This document shows, in pieces, positions 1-8,847 of a stretch of 64,000 nt of DNA. A program made the translations under genes and the position numbers. Below the pieces are notes generated by a model that did not search any database, was not told where the DNA came from, and saw only the letters and a program-made list of their open reading frames with translations. Origin of the DNA: BOG-1112 sp964635325 (GTDB taxonomy: Bacteria; Bdellovibrionota_B; Oligoflexia; Oligoflexales; Bog-1112). The stretch lies in NCBI GenBank assembly GCA_964635325.1, contig CAZWOL010000006.1:4327-68326 (forward strand), in the 5' to 3' direction. Positions within the stretch are counted from its first letter, which is position 1. The number at the start of each line of letters is the position of its first letter.

Positions 1-60
1 ATTAAAGTCATTTGCTTGGAGTGCAACACCACCGTATTTGATCACAATTTTCTGTGCCAT
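1..60 (-). CDS. argB: Acetylglutamate kinase, N-terminal fragment
   Basis: Only the first 20 codons lie in the window; the gene continues past base 1. The start is ATG at 60 and the peptide carries IVIKYGG, the glycine-rich beta-strand/loop that opens N-acetylglutamate kinases and contacts ATP. The argJ stop codon ends two bases upstream and an AGGA Shine-Dalgarno lies inside the argJ end, so the two are probably translationally coupled. ArgB catalyses the second step of arginine synthesis, phosphorylating N-acetylglutamate, which fits the argC-argJ context. Identity rests on a short peptide plus gene order. Confidence 0.8.
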   Translation of the reverse strand, partial: MAQKIVIKYGGVALQANDFN

Positions 61-62
61 TT

Positions 63-1271
63 TTAGGTCCTATACGATCCGTTAATTTTTACATAGTCGT
101 AAGTAAGATCACAGCCCCATGCTTTGGCATTGAAGTCTCCGGCATGTAAAAATGCTTGGATAAGAAGTTCTTTCTGCGACAGCACTCCTAAGGCTTCCTC
201 TTCATCAAATGGAAGATTCGCCCCCCGGGCCATGACAGGAATATGGCCTATAAAAAGATCGACACGTGATGGATCAAAATCAGCACCAGAATATCCGAGA
301 GCACACAGAATGCGTCCCCAGTTTGCATCACATCCAAAAATCGCAGCTTTAACCAGTGAGGAACCACAAACTGCACGCGCAGCTTTTTGGGCATCCAACT
401 CTGATGCCGCTCCACGAACTTGCACCTCAAAAAGTTTACTTGCTCCTTCTCCATCTCTAACAATCATCTTAGCGAGTTCCGTTAAGACTTTCTCCATAGC
501 AGAGAAAAAGACCTCAAAATGAATGCTATCAAAAGTAATCTTAGGAGTTCCCGACCTTCCATTCGCAAGTGCGATAATCATATCGTTGGTTGAGGTATCT
601 CCATCAACACTGATCATATTGAATGAGCGATCACATGCTTTTTTTAAAACATAGCGTAAGGCATCAGCATCAACATCAGCATCGGTGGTGACAAACCCCA
701 ATGTCGTTGCCATATTGGGATGTATCATTCCCGACCCTTTTGACATACCACCAATCGTTACGGTCTTTCCTCCAAGGTCAAAACTCAATGCATATTCTTT
801 GCGAAAAGTATCGGTCGTCATGATTGCAGAGGCTGCATTCTCTGCTCCATCCTCTGAAATCGATGCACAGGCCTCTTGAATACCAGGCACCATCCTATCC
901 ATAGGAAGGCGCTCACCTATCACTCCAGTGCTTGCAACAGCTACAAGTGATGTAGAGAGATTCAAAAATTTTGCTGCAGTCTCCTGCATCACACGTGCAT
1001 CTGTTGCACCTTGCTCCCCAGTGCAACAATTCGCGTTACCACTATTCATAACGATTGCTTGTAAGATGCCACTACTTACAACGTTTTCGGATAGCAGCAC
1101 ACAAGCAGCACGAACCTTGTTGGTTGTAAAAACTCCAGCAGCAGTTGCAGGGTTTATACTTTGGAGTACAGCTACATCCAGTTTCTGAATTTTTTTGCTT
1201 TTAATGTGCGCCTTAACGCCTGATGCTCTAAACCCCTTCGGCGCGCAAACACCACCCTTCACTTCCAACAT
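63..1271 (-). CDS. argJ: Glutamate N-acetyltransferase / amino-acid acetyltransferase (ornithine acetyltransferase)
   Basis: A 402-residue ArgJ of usual length. ArgJ transfers the acetyl group from N-acetylornithine to glutamate, making arginine synthesis a cyclic acetyl economy. Visible motifs are MNSGNAN near residue 75, STGVIGE near 114 and the self-cleavage motif HPNMATT, where the chain is expected to split between Ala188 and Thr189; Thr189 becomes the catalytic nucleophile of the beta chain. The start ATG follows a GGGGG Shine-Dalgarno. It lies 10 bases after argC and 2 bases before argB, giving an argCJB operon on the minus strand. Confidence 0.96.
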   Translation of the reverse strand: MLEVKGGVCAPKGFRASGVKAHIKSKKIQKLDVAVLQSINPATAAGVFTTNKVRAACVLLSENVVSSGILQAIVMNSGNANCCTGEQGATDARVMQETAAKFLNLSTSLVAVASTGVIGERLPMDRMVPGIQEACASISEDGAENAASAIMTTDTFRKEYALSFDLGGKTVTIGGMSKGSGMIHPNMATTLGFVTTDADVDADALRYVLKKACDRSFNMISVDGDTSTNDMIIALANGRSGTPKITFDSIHFEVFFSAMEKVLTELAKMIVRDGEGASKLFEVQVRGAASELDAQKAARAVCGSSLVKAAIFGCDANWGRILCALGYSGADFDPSRVDLFIGHIPVMARGANLPFDEEEALGVLSQKELLIQAFLHAGDFNAKAWGCDLTYDYVKINGSYRT

Positions 1272-1281
1272 CGACAGCCCC

Positions 1282-2256
1282 CTACGGAAAAATTGGACTC
1301 AGCTTAGATAGAGCCTGGTCCTCTGGAAATTGCATCATCAGGTTCATATTTTGGATCGCTTGGCCTGCAGCTCCCTTGACCAGATTATCAATTGCACTCA
1401 TAACGAGAAGATTGTTTGTCCGTGGATCGACACCCAAGCCAATGTCACAAAAATTGGATCCCGTCACATTTGCGGTCTTGGGCCACTGACCAAGTGGAAG
1501 CAAACGTACGAAAGTTTCTTTTTCGTAGTACTCGTAATAGTGATTCCAAATCTCCTGGCTACTTGCCTCTTTTTTTAGAGGAATATAGGCACTTGCGAGG
1601 ATACCTCGCTTCATTGGCACCAAGTGAGGACTAAACTGAATGGGAACTCCAATAATGTTTTCCAATTCTCTTTGATGCCGATGTTGCCCTAGAAGCCCGT
1701 AGGCGTGCATACTTTCACTTGCTTCACAGAGTAGGGAGCCTTGAGCAAGAGAGCGACCAGCGCCCGATACTCCGGACTTGCAGTCGAGAATAATGCGTTG
1801 CTTATCGATATTTTCGGAGTTGAGCAAAGGTTGAAGTGCAAGTAAAGATGCCGTTGGATAGCAACCTGGGTTTGCGAGCAATTGCGTCTCTACTATTTTT
1901 GAGCGAACACCTAGCTCTGGAAGCCCATAGACAGCATTTGCATCGAGACGATAATCTGCGCTGAGATCAATTACTTTTTTTTGCTTTGCTAAAAAACTAG
2001 GAACGATTTTTTGCGCTTCTCCATGTGGCAATGCCGTGAAGATGACAGAGCATTCACTCCATCCACTTTCAGCAGCCATGGGACTAAAGGTATGATCGAA
2101 TTTTTTTCGAAGATGTGGGTATACATCAACAATGGCTTTTCCACTTTGAGTGTTAGCACCAAGATAGGCGATTTCTACGTCGGGGTGACCTAGCAAGATA
2201 CGAATCAGTTCAACGCCAGCATAACCCGAAGCTCCGATGATTCCCACCTGATGCAT
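1282..2256 (-). CDS. argC: N-acetyl-gamma-glutamyl-phosphate reductase
   Basis: A 324-residue ArgC, which reduces N-acetylglutamyl phosphate with NADPH to the semialdehyde, the third step to ornithine. The N-terminus has the dinucleotide-binding motif GIIGASGYAG (residues 5-14) and the catalytic cysteine lies in NPGCYPT (Cys132). SALPHG-type sequence (TALPHGE) follows the first Rossmann strand set. The ATG is preceded by a GGAGATGAG Shine-Dalgarno. It is first in the argCJB operon; a palindrome at 2278-2291 lies between its start codon and the terminator of the upstream transcript and may be an operator. Confidence 0.96.
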   Translation of the reverse strand: MHQVGIIGASGYAGVELIRILLGHPDVEIAYLGANTQSGKAIVDVYPHLRKKFDHTFSPMAAESGWSECSVIFTALPHGEAQKIVPSFLAKQKKVIDLSADYRLDANAVYGLPELGVRSKIVETQLLANPGCYPTASLLALQPLLNSENIDKQRIILDCKSGVSGAGRSLAQGSLLCEASESMHAYGLLGQHRHQRELENIIGVPIQFSPHLVPMKRGILASAYIPLKKEASSQEIWNHYYEYYEKETFVRLLPLGQWPKTANVTGSNFCDIGLGVDPRTNNLLVMSAIDNLVKGAAGQAIQNMNLMMQFPEDQALSKLSPIFP

Positions 2257-2277
2257 TGCTCATCTCCATTTTTTGTT

Positions 2278-2291
2278 CATAGTTCACTATG
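2278..2291. promoter_or_regulatory. Palindrome upstream of argC, possible operator
   Basis: The sequence CATAGTTCACTATG is a perfect 6-2-6 inverted repeat 22 bases upstream of the argC start. It sits in the short stretch that must hold the argC promoter and leader, between the upstream terminator and the ribosome-binding site. Arginine operons are often repressed by ArgR at AT-rich palindromes, but this one does not closely match the known ArgR box, so the regulator is unknown. Confidence 0.3.
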
Positions 2292-2311
2292 GAGGATGAG
2301 AGTAGTCTAAT

Positions 2312-2338
2312 AAAAAAAGCGCTCCTGACAGAAGCGCC
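2312..2338 (-). terminator. Rho-independent terminator of the aminotransferase-rmuC-M48 operon
   Basis: Read on the minus strand, a GC-rich stem (GGCGCT / AGCGC, loop TCTGTCAGG) is followed at once by seven Ts. It lies about 37 bases after the stop codon of the M48 peptidase gene and upstream of argC, so it separates the two operons. Confidence 0.85.
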
Positions 2339-2375
2339 TAGTCGGTCATGATTTACATCATTTGTTGATTATAAG

Positions 2376-3626
2376 TTAGCGATCAAGTGCTTCCAAACGT
2401 TGAAGCAAGGGAGGGTGGGAGTAGTAAAAACGTGAAAATGTTGGATGAACCAGTGGCATGCTTTGGTTCGACTTCTGCAATTTAGTAAGTGCGTGCGTAA
2501 GGTCATTTTGTGTACCCAGATGTTTTTTTGCAAAAGCATCTGCTGCAAACTCGTTGCGTTGGGAAAGCCAGGCCTGCAAAGGATTGAACAAAAATCCAAC
2601 AATGCTATACCACAGTCCAAAGACAATCAAAGCTGCATAGTTTGACACACCCTCAAAACCAAAGGCATGGTAAAAATCTTCCATAGGCTTGAGCAAACTC
2701 AGCACATAAAAAAGCAGACCCATCGTGACAATGGATTGAATCAAAGAAATTCGAACATGATGCAATTTAAAGTGCCCAAGCTCATGAGCAAGAACTGCTA
2801 CAATCTCTTGGGGAGTCAGCGACTGGATTAGCGTGTCAAAGAGTACAATTTTTTTCTCTCCAAAAACTCCTGTAAAATACGCATTGCCATGACTAGAGCG
2901 TCGCGAAGCATCCATAACGGAAATACCACCTGCTTTAAAGCCAATCGCTTCTGCCAACGCATAGATTTTGTCTCGTAACTCACCTTCAGGTAGAGGATTG
3001 AACTTGTTAAATAACGGAGCAAGAAAAGTCGGATAAAGCCAGGAGACAAGCACCCCAAATGACGCTGTCAAAATCCAAGCTCCAAGCCACCAAAGAGGCC
3101 CTGATTCCATCGCCCAGAGAACCGCACCAAGAAGAGCTCCACCAAGCAAAATACTGATGATGAGTTCTTTGACTTTATCAGCAAAGAAACCTTTTGGGGT
3201 CTGCCTATTAAAACCATGCTTCTCTTCAATTTTGAAAGTTTGGTAGAGATCGAAAGGAAGTGAATAGAAAAAGTTCAACAGCCCAAAGCTCCCCCAAAAG
3301 AGAAGCCCAGTCCCCAATGAACCAAAGCCGCGATTTTGCGCAAGATCGAGAACACACTCTTCTATAGACAAAAAGCCACCAAAGGCAATGAATCCAAGTA
3401 GAACAAATGTTTGAATCCAGTTCGCAGCAAAGTGAAACTTATACTTATCCTCAGTATACGCAAATATTTTCGCAAATTCTGCATCGGAAATACCGAGCGT
3501 CTGCTTTGCATGTGCTTGTTTCGCAAGATCAGAATAGTACGCCCTATTCTGCACACTCAACCAAGTTTCGATTAGGAGTTTTGCAATTTTCAAGAGTACA
3601 AAAGATAGAAAAAGTTGACTCGCCAT
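2376..3626 (-). CDS. M48 family membrane metalloprotease (Ste24/CAAX prenyl protease 1-like)
   Basis: A 416-residue integral membrane zinc protease. Several hydrophobic segments flank the catalytic HELGH motif (residues 281-285), and the third zinc ligand is expected at Glu359 in NEFAADAF. Length and layout match the Ste24 type, with the M48 N-terminal domain, rather than the shorter HtpX type. In bacteria such proteins are thought to take part in membrane protein quality control; prenyl-protein cleavage is not expected here. The ATG follows a GGGGGA Shine-Dalgarno, 8 bases after rmuC. It is the last gene of its operon and is followed by a clear terminator. Confidence 0.92.
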   Translation of the reverse strand: MASQLFLSFVLLKIAKLLIETWLSVQNRAYYSDLAKQAHAKQTLGISDAEFAKIFAYTEDKYKFHFAANWIQTFVLLGFIAFGGFLSIEECVLDLAQNRGFGSLGTGLLFWGSFGLLNFFYSLPFDLYQTFKIEEKHGFNRQTPKGFFADKVKELIISILLGGALLGAVLWAMESGPLWWLGAWILTASFGVLVSWLYPTFLAPLFNKFNPLPEGELRDKIYALAEAIGFKAGGISVMDASRRSSHGNAYFTGVFGEKKIVLFDTLIQSLTPQEIVAVLAHELGHFKLHHVRISLIQSIVTMGLLFYVLSLLKPMEDFYHAFGFEGVSNYAALIVFGLWYSIVGFLFNPLQAWLSQRNEFAADAFAKKHLGTQNDLTHALTKLQKSNQSMPLVHPTFSRFYYSHPPLLQRLEALDR

Positions 3627-3634
3627 AAATCCCC

Positions 3635-4807
3635 CTAGTGAACCGCAGCATCCTGTTGGATGCGCTCTAGTTTTTCAAACTGCTTATCAAGCAAACGTGT
3701 TCGTGTCGTTACAATGCCATCGTATTCACTCTGCAAATCGGTAATACGCTTACCCATAAGCTGCAACTTTTGACAAAACATTTCCCACTGCTTACGAAAC
3801 CCGGCAAGCTGCTCGAGAATTTCTTGGGAAGTTTTTTCAACAGCAAAGTGATCAACAGCTTTACGTACAACAGCTAGCACAGCGAATAGTGTCATCGGCG
3901 AGCAGGTGATAATGCGATTTTTGAGCGCCTGATCAAAAAGACTCGCGTCCTCTTGCATAATAAAAGAAAACACCTGCTCATGAGGAATCAACATCAACAC
4001 ACAATCGACAGATTCCGGAAGCTCATGATAGTTGCGTTCAGCAAGCTCTTTATAGCAAGCCTTCACATCTGAGAGAAAGGCCTTGGTATATTTGTCACGT
4101 TCACCCTTCTCTGAGGCTTCCGTGAGTTTTGTATAATTTTGAATTGGAAACTTAACATCCATATTGAGAACAAGACCCTTGGGAAGCAAGAATGTGAAAT
4201 CTGGACGGAGTCCATTCGCCAAGGTTTTTTGCTTGAAGTAGTTGATGTTTTCTAAAAACCCTGCAAGCCGCAAAATATCATCAGCAATACGCTCACCAAG
4301 CTGGCCACGGTTTTGTGAGTTTGCGAGAACAGCTTTCAAACTTGTAGTTGTCTCGATAAGATCAGCAGTTTGTCCATTCGCAGTCGAGATAAGCGACGAC
4401 AGTTGTGTCATCTGTATACTTTTTTCACGATCAGACGAATGTACAAGATCAGCAACTTTGCTAAGCTGTGCATTAACAGCCTCTAACTGACGCTGAAGAT
4501 CTACCTTATTGTGTTTGAGCTCACTCGTGATGAGCTCTCGATCACCGTGCAATTGGTGACCTGCAATCTTCATCATAGAGTCGGTGGATTTTGAGAGCAT
4601 CTCAAACGAAGTTTCTTGGAGCCTTGCCCCCAGTTGACTGGAGAAGGTTTCCAAGAGACTACGGTGCTGTATCTCACTCTCTCTTAGAGCATCACGTAAC
4701 GCACTTGCATTGCGATGCTTAAAAATACCCATGATGCCGTATGTCATCAGAGCACCAAGTACAAATCCACCGATAAAAAAAATGATCGACAGCAGTGAGG
4801 AATCCAT
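3635..4807 (-). CDS. rmuC: DNA recombination protein RmuC family
   Basis: About 390 residues: an N-terminal transmembrane helix (roughly residues 5-25), a long coiled coil, then the RmuC domain, a PD-(D/E)XK nuclease-like fold, recognisable by GQLGERIADDILRLAGF and by RPDFTFLLP followed by LNMDVKFP. RmuC limits DNA inversions between short inverted repeats; its molecular role is unsettled. I prefer ATG at 4807 over the TTG one codon upstream. It sits between the aminotransferase (25 bases) and the M48 protease (8 bases), apparently cotranscribed. Confidence 0.93.
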   Translation of the reverse strand: MDSSLLSIIFFIGGFVLGALMTYGIMGIFKHRNASALRDALRESEIQHRSLLETFSSQLGARLQETSFEMLSKSTDSMMKIAGHQLHGDRELITSELKHNKVDLQRQLEAVNAQLSKVADLVHSSDREKSIQMTQLSSLISTANGQTADLIETTTSLKAVLANSQNRGQLGERIADDILRLAGFLENINYFKQKTLANGLRPDFTFLLPKGLVLNMDVKFPIQNYTKLTEASEKGERDKYTKAFLSDVKACYKELAERNYHELPESVDCVLMLIPHEQVFSFIMQEDASLFDQALKNRIITCSPMTLFAVLAVVRKAVDHFAVEKTSQEILEQLAGFRKQWEMFCQKLQLMGKRITDLQSEYDGIVTTRTRLLDKQFEKLERIQQDAAVH

Positions 4808-4831
4808 CAAAGTGATCCCACCATCTGTGTT

Positions 4832-6313
4832 TTATTTGCTAAACTCATGAAATGCCTTTTTAAGCAACGTAACTATCAAGTCGACTTCAGTATCCGTAAT
4901 ATTGAACACCGGTGTAAAGCGGAGCGCATTTTTCCCACCATGGATAACGCCAAGTCCATTGTGACGAAGGTAGCGTTCCATCCCCTTCTCTCCAAGAACT
5001 TGAGCGCACTGTGGATCGATCGCAAGGGAAAGAAGCAATCCCGTTCCCTGAACTTTGCCTACGAGCTTAGGAAACTCCTTGGCGAGCCCTCTAAGCCCCT
5101 CCAACAAACGAGCGCCCTGGCGATGAATATTTTCTCGCAACTCAGGCGTCATACTATACAAGACCTGTGTCGCAAGCTCAAGGGCGCGTGGATTCGTTGT
5201 CATTGTATTTCCATAAAGGCCATGCTTGTAGAGGCGTGCAGCCTTTTCATTAAGAGCCAAGACGGAAAGCGGGTACTGACCATTATTGAGTGCCTTAGAG
5301 TAAGTTTCCATATCGGGGAAGGCTAAACTTTCAAAGCCTGGATAGTCGACAATACTTAGGCAGGCTTGAGTTCTAAGGCCAGCTTGAATAGAATCCACCA
5401 CTAAGAGAGCGCCATGCTTAGTCGTTCTCTCACGCGCTACTTTGTAAAACTCTGGTGTAATCGCCTTACCCGGATCACCTTCACCCATCACTGGCTCTAG
5501 AAACATGGCTTGAATAAAGACACCTTCGCGTTCTGCCCATTCAAAGACGCTGTTGAGTTCAGCAATGTTATTTGCTTCGACAGTCACAACGCTGCGCTTA
5601 TCACGAAACGATGCAAGCACATCTTGGTAAGACTCTAAACTCGAACTCGACAACTGCGCTGCTGTCTCGGTTCGCCCATGAAAGCTTCCCTTCAAGGTCA
5701 GGTACATCAATTTTTTTGCGGAATGACTTCCTCCAGCATCTGTCTGCATTTTTGCATAGCGATCTATAATACGACAGGCTACGGTAATGGCTTCTGAACC
5801 CGAATTAATACAGAGATATTTGAAATATTTGCGACCATCACTGCGATGCTGACCAATTTCTCCTCGTAAGACCTGGGTAAATTTCCACTGTATAAGATTA
5901 GGAGTCATAATATTGGCCATAGCTTGAGGCTTGGCAAGCGCTCGTAAAAGATGTTCTGGGTTATGACCCAAACCAAGCATCCCATAGCCTCCAACATCGT
6001 AGACCACAGATCCACAAGTCGTGATAATCCATGGTCCCTTAGCCGCTAGAGCAACGTATGGATTAACATTCATTTCCTCATAAAAATTTAAATAATCGCG
6101 TTGAATCTCTTCAATTTGGTGGGCTTCGTCACGCTTGAAAATACTTGCAAACATTTTTTTAGAATCTTGGTAGAGTGTCCATGCTTCATCAATCAATTCG
6201 CCTAGACGAGGATCTTCCTCTAAGAACTGTTCGACATATTTTTTTTGCAGACCTACGGTTTCGACGAGCTCATGGTGTGAACGAATGTCCATGAGTTTTT
6301 GCATACGATCCAT
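4832..6313 (-). CDS. Class III PLP-dependent aminotransferase, substrate unknown
   Basis: A 493-residue fold-type I enzyme. It has the class III hallmarks: NSGSEA in the cofactor phosphate site, GSFHGRT, a VVDSIQAG segment where the PLP ring contact is expected, and SKALNNG with the presumed Schiff-base lysine. It is longer than ArgD (about 400) because of an N-terminal extension of roughly 80 residues rich in acidic and aromatic residues. Lysine 6-aminotransferase, acetylornithine aminotransferase and other omega-amino acid substrates are all possible; the nearby arginine operon makes ornithine derivatives worth considering but is not proof. The ATG follows a GAGGTG site. First gene of the operon with rmuC and the M48 protease. 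The 225 bases upstream show no convincing promoter. Confidence 0.85.
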   Translation of the reverse strand: MDRMQKLMDIRSHHELVETVGLQKKYVEQFLEEDPRLGELIDEAWTLYQDSKKMFASIFKRDEAHQIEEIQRDYLNFYEEMNVNPYVALAAKGPWIITTCGSVVYDVGGYGMLGLGHNPEHLLRALAKPQAMANIMTPNLIQWKFTQVLRGEIGQHRSDGRKYFKYLCINSGSEAITVACRIIDRYAKMQTDAGGSHSAKKLMYLTLKGSFHGRTETAAQLSSSSLESYQDVLASFRDKRSVVTVEANNIAELNSVFEWAEREGVFIQAMFLEPVMGEGDPGKAITPEFYKVARERTTKHGALLVVDSIQAGLRTQACLSIVDYPGFESLAFPDMETYSKALNNGQYPLSVLALNEKAARLYKHGLYGNTMTTNPRALELATQVLYSMTPELRENIHRQGARLLEGLRGLAKEFPKLVGKVQGTGLLLSLAIDPQCAQVLGEKGMERYLRHNGLGVIHGGKNALRFTPVFNITDTEVDLIVTLLKKAFHEFSK

Positions 6314-6538
6314 GCGTCACCTCACTGTTCATAGCTTTTGTCGGAATCAATCCCCCAAACAGCACATTTGTATTGCAGTGCAATGTGGGACAGATTCTAT
6401 TTTAGATGGAATATGCTAAGAAGAGCATTTTTTTGAGACTTTGTCGGCACTATTCACAGCAGATGCTGTTGTGCTGGATCAATTTATTAAGACGCAAAAA
6501 GGCATTTGGTGTGAATGTAGAGGACTGAGCCTCTGCTC

Positions 6539-7678
6539 TTAGCTAAGGAGTTTGAATATAGTCTGCAGTTGAAGGTTAGAGGTTCCCTCATAGAGCTTGC
6601 CAATTTTGACATCTCTATAAAATTTTTCAGCTGGAAACTCTTTAATAAAGCCGTATCCACCATAAACCTCAAGACTGAGAGAAGCAACTTCTTCAGCAAT
6701 TTCAGAACTCATGTACTTTGCCATAGCAGCTTCTTTTGTGAACGGCACACCTGCATCTTTCATACGAGCTGCATTATAGACGAGCAAACGCACGCATTCG
6801 ATTTGCGTAGCCATGCGAGCGAGTTGAAATTGAATAGCTTGGAACTGATTTAAGAGTTTTCCAAATTGAGAGCGCTGCTGAGCATAGGCAAAAGCTCCAT
6901 TGAAAGCTCCCTGAGCCAAGCCCAGCATTTGTGACGCTATGCCGATTCGACCTTCGTTTAAGGTTTCAATAGCAATCTTATAGCCTTTGCCAACCTCTCC
7001 TAAGATATTATCTTCGGAAACTTTGACTCCATCAAAAATCAACTCACACGTCGACGACGCACGGATTCCAAGCTTTACTTCTTTTTTACCAATTGAAAAA
7101 CCAGGCTGACCTCGCTCTACAATAAATGCTGTGATCCCTTTGTAACCTTGGCTCGGATCAACATTTGCAAAGACTACATAAATCTGAGCTTCTTTCGCAT
7201 TCGTGATAAAGACTTTTTTACCATCAAGTCGCCACCCACCAGCTTCTTTAGTTGCCTTAGTTTTTAAAGCAAACGCATCCGAACCTGAATTGGGTTCAGT
7301 CAAACAAAAAGCTCCGACATCTTTTGAGCACAGTCGTGGAAAGTAATGGGCTTTTTGTTTTTCATTCGCCCAACGCATAAAGATATTGTTCACGAGAGTA
7401 TTTTGCACATCGACAAAAACCCCAAGAGAGGGGTCTACTTTGGAAAGTTCCTCAATAGCGAGACAGGACATAAAAAAACTGCCACCACTGCCTCCATATT
7501 TTTCGGGAACCTCGATACCCATCAAGCCCATGCTGAAACATTGAGACATAATATCAGGATCGAGAGCTTCTTTTTCATCCATCGCTGCGACTTTGGGAGC
7601 AATGCTCTCACGCGCAAACTTTGCAATTTCTCCGCTAAACAATTTTTCATCTTCGGATATTTGTGAAATGGGTTTCAA
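6539..7678 (-). CDS. Acyl-CoA dehydrogenase, short/branched-chain type
   Basis: A 379-residue FAD enzyme of normal length that oxidises acyl-CoA to the 2-enoyl-CoA and passes electrons to ETF. The signature LTEPNSGSDA (FAD/substrate contact) and YGGYGFIKEFP are present, and the catalytic base is Glu364 in YEGTSN, the position used by short-chain and short/branched-chain members. The start is TTG, supported by a perfect AGGAGG Shine-Dalgarno six bases upstream. The electron acceptor proteins are encoded in the same window (etfBA, 19642-21412), and an oxoacid dehydrogenase E1 at 51380 could supply branched acyl-CoA; a branched-chain amino acid role is an inference. Confidence 0.93.
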   Translation of the reverse strand: MKPISQISEDEKLFSGEIAKFARESIAPKVAAMDEKEALDPDIMSQCFSMGLMGIEVPEKYGGSGGSFFMSCLAIEELSKVDPSLGVFVDVQNTLVNNIFMRWANEKQKAHYFPRLCSKDVGAFCLTEPNSGSDAFALKTKATKEAGGWRLDGKKVFITNAKEAQIYVVFANVDPSQGYKGITAFIVERGQPGFSIGKKEVKLGIRASSTCELIFDGVKVSEDNILGEVGKGYKIAIETLNEGRIGIASQMLGLAQGAFNGAFAYAQQRSQFGKLLNQFQAIQFQLARMATQIECVRLLVYNAARMKDAGVPFTKEAAMAKYMSSEIAEEVASLSLEVYGGYGFIKEFPAEKFYRDVKIGKLYEGTSNLQLQTIFKLLS

Positions 7679-7739
7679 GAGTATCCTCCTAGATCAATGC
7701 ATTCCAAGAATCTTACTCTGTTTTTGTTAGGATGGAGGC

Positions 7740-7774
7740 AAAAAAAAATCGTAGGAGAGAAAACTCCCCTACGA
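7740..7774 (-). terminator. Rho-independent terminator of the RRM protein gene
   Basis: On the minus strand, the stem TCGTAGGGGAG / CTCTCCTACGA with a TTTT loop is followed by nine Ts. It begins about 22 bases after the stop codon of the RNA-binding protein gene. A strong, textbook terminator. Confidence 0.95.
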
Positions 7775-7795
7775 CTCAGCATGAGACGATTCTAT

Positions 7796-8149
7796 TTAGA
7801 ATCGGCCACGGCCTCCGCCGAAACCGCCACGGTTACCGTTGCGATCTCCACCACGGTTTCCACCGTTACCACCACCGAAACCACCGCGATTGCTGCGTGG
7901 TTCCATTGGGCGTGCTTCATTTACATTGATAGCGCGTCCTTCGTAGTCAGCACCGTTGAACTTTGTAATCGCTTCTTGAGCTTCTGCATCCGTTGCCATT
8001 TCAACGAATCCGAAACCTTTGCAGCGACCAGTGTCGCGATCGGTGATAACTTTTGCAGAGACGACTGTTCCAACTTGTGAAAACGTATCCATAAGGACTT
8101 GGTCTGTTGCTGAAAACGGAAGATTTCCTACGTACAATTTCTTACCCAT
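7796..8149 (-). CDS. RRM-domain RNA-binding protein with RGG-like tail
   Basis: A 117-residue protein made of one RNA recognition motif (residues about 3-80) and a Gly/Arg/Asn tail (about 85-117). RNP2 is LYVGNL and RNP1 is KGFGFVEM; the aromatic RNP residues needed for RNA stacking are present. Bacterial proteins of this type bind single-stranded RNA and are often cold induced. The ATG has a perfect AGGAGG Shine-Dalgarno. The gene is monocistronic: an extended -10 element lies upstream, an 80-base leader precedes the start, and a strong terminator follows. Confidence 0.95.
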   Translation of the reverse strand: MGKKLYVGNLPFSATDQVLMDTFSQVGTVVSAKVITDRDTGRCKGFGFVEMATDAEAQEAITKFNGADYEGRAINVNEARPMEPRSNRGGFGGGNGGNRGGDRNGNRGGFGGGRGRF

Positions 8150-8236
8150 GCTAACCTCCTAAGGCCAGGGGCGCCACTTTGGAGGCGAAGGGCACTATGC
8201 CTACCTCACGAAAGAAGCGATCAAAGAATCCCTAAA

Positions 8237-8245
8237 TTTATAGCA
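8237..8245 (-). promoter_or_regulatory. Extended -10 promoter element for the RRM protein gene
   Basis: On the minus strand the sequence reads TGCTATAAA, an extended -10 box (TGn plus TATAAA), with no good -35 box. Transcription from it would give a leader of roughly 80 bases. Around it, TGCCTACC (8199-8206) and GGTAGGCA (8256-8263) form an inverted repeat spanning the promoter. The leader also holds paired GC segments close to the ribosome-binding site, as in thermosensing cold-shock leaders, but no function is shown. Confidence 0.4.
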
Positions 8246-8268
8246 CGGTTTTTTATGGGTAGGCACGG

Positions 8269-8847
8269 CTATTTGTGTCCGACACTCAAAAACAATCGCC
8301 GGGCCGAAGAAATCAGAAAAGGTTCTTTAAATTCAGCCGCTTGCCTATTGAGTCGAATCAGTTCCAGAGCTTCCACTTCAGCCTCTAAACGCTGTCGAAG
8401 TTGAGCAAACTGATGAAGTTTTCGGCGTTGGGAAGTGCGTAAGCGTAGACCAGATTGTATTTTTTTTCCACAAAATTCGATAGTTAGGTCAGTGATTGGC
8501 TCCAAAATGGGGGAGCCGCTGAGACGACACAGAACCAAATGAACCCAAAACATATGGCTCCAAAGAATCCAGTATGATTGGACTAACTTTTGCAACTTTT
8601 CTCCAAAAACCTTTGAACAACGGAGCACACCGAGCCCCTGTGGAGAAAGGTAGGAGCTTGGACGCAAAGCCAAGGCTTGAATTTTCCCGACTAGAGACTG
8701 GAGTTGTTTCTTCTTAGTCAGCACAGATGAACGCGTACGCTTTGCCTCCTGCGAACAGACCAGGAGTGGTTTGGTTTGCATCTCTCCTGCGATTTGCTTC
8801 GCTAAAAAGAGATAGTCTCGATCCCATTTCTCTAGAAGGTCATTCAT
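8269..8847 (-). CDS. Hypothetical protein, Arg/Leu-rich
   Basis: A 192-residue protein that I do not recognise. It is basic, rich in Leu, Arg and Gln, with a hydrophobic-aromatic stretch near residues 92-108 and helical, coiled-coil-like flanks. No signal peptide or catalytic motif is visible. The ATG at 8847 overlaps the last codons of the upstream gene (8840), so the two are translationally coupled and probably act together. Nothing in the neighbourhood reveals the role. Confidence 0.65.
   Translation of the reverse strand: MNDLLEKWDRDYLFLAKQIAGEMQTKPLLVCSQEAKRTRSSVLTKKKQLQSLVGKIQALALRPSSYLSPQGLGVLRCSKVFGEKLQKLVQSYWILWSHMFWVHLVLCRLSGSPILEPITDLTIEFCGKKIQSGLRLRTSQRRKLHQFAQLRQRLEAEVEALELIRLNRQAAEFKEPFLISSARRLFLSVGHK

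Noticed and set aside
4847..5326. Long antisense ORF opposite the class III aminotransferase
   Set aside because: The opposite strand has a clear enzyme; the antisense product has no family features or start site.
6519..6534. AGAGG / CCTCT hairpin as terminator of the acyl-CoA dehydrogenase
   Set aside because: Short stem with no T-run after it on the minus strand.
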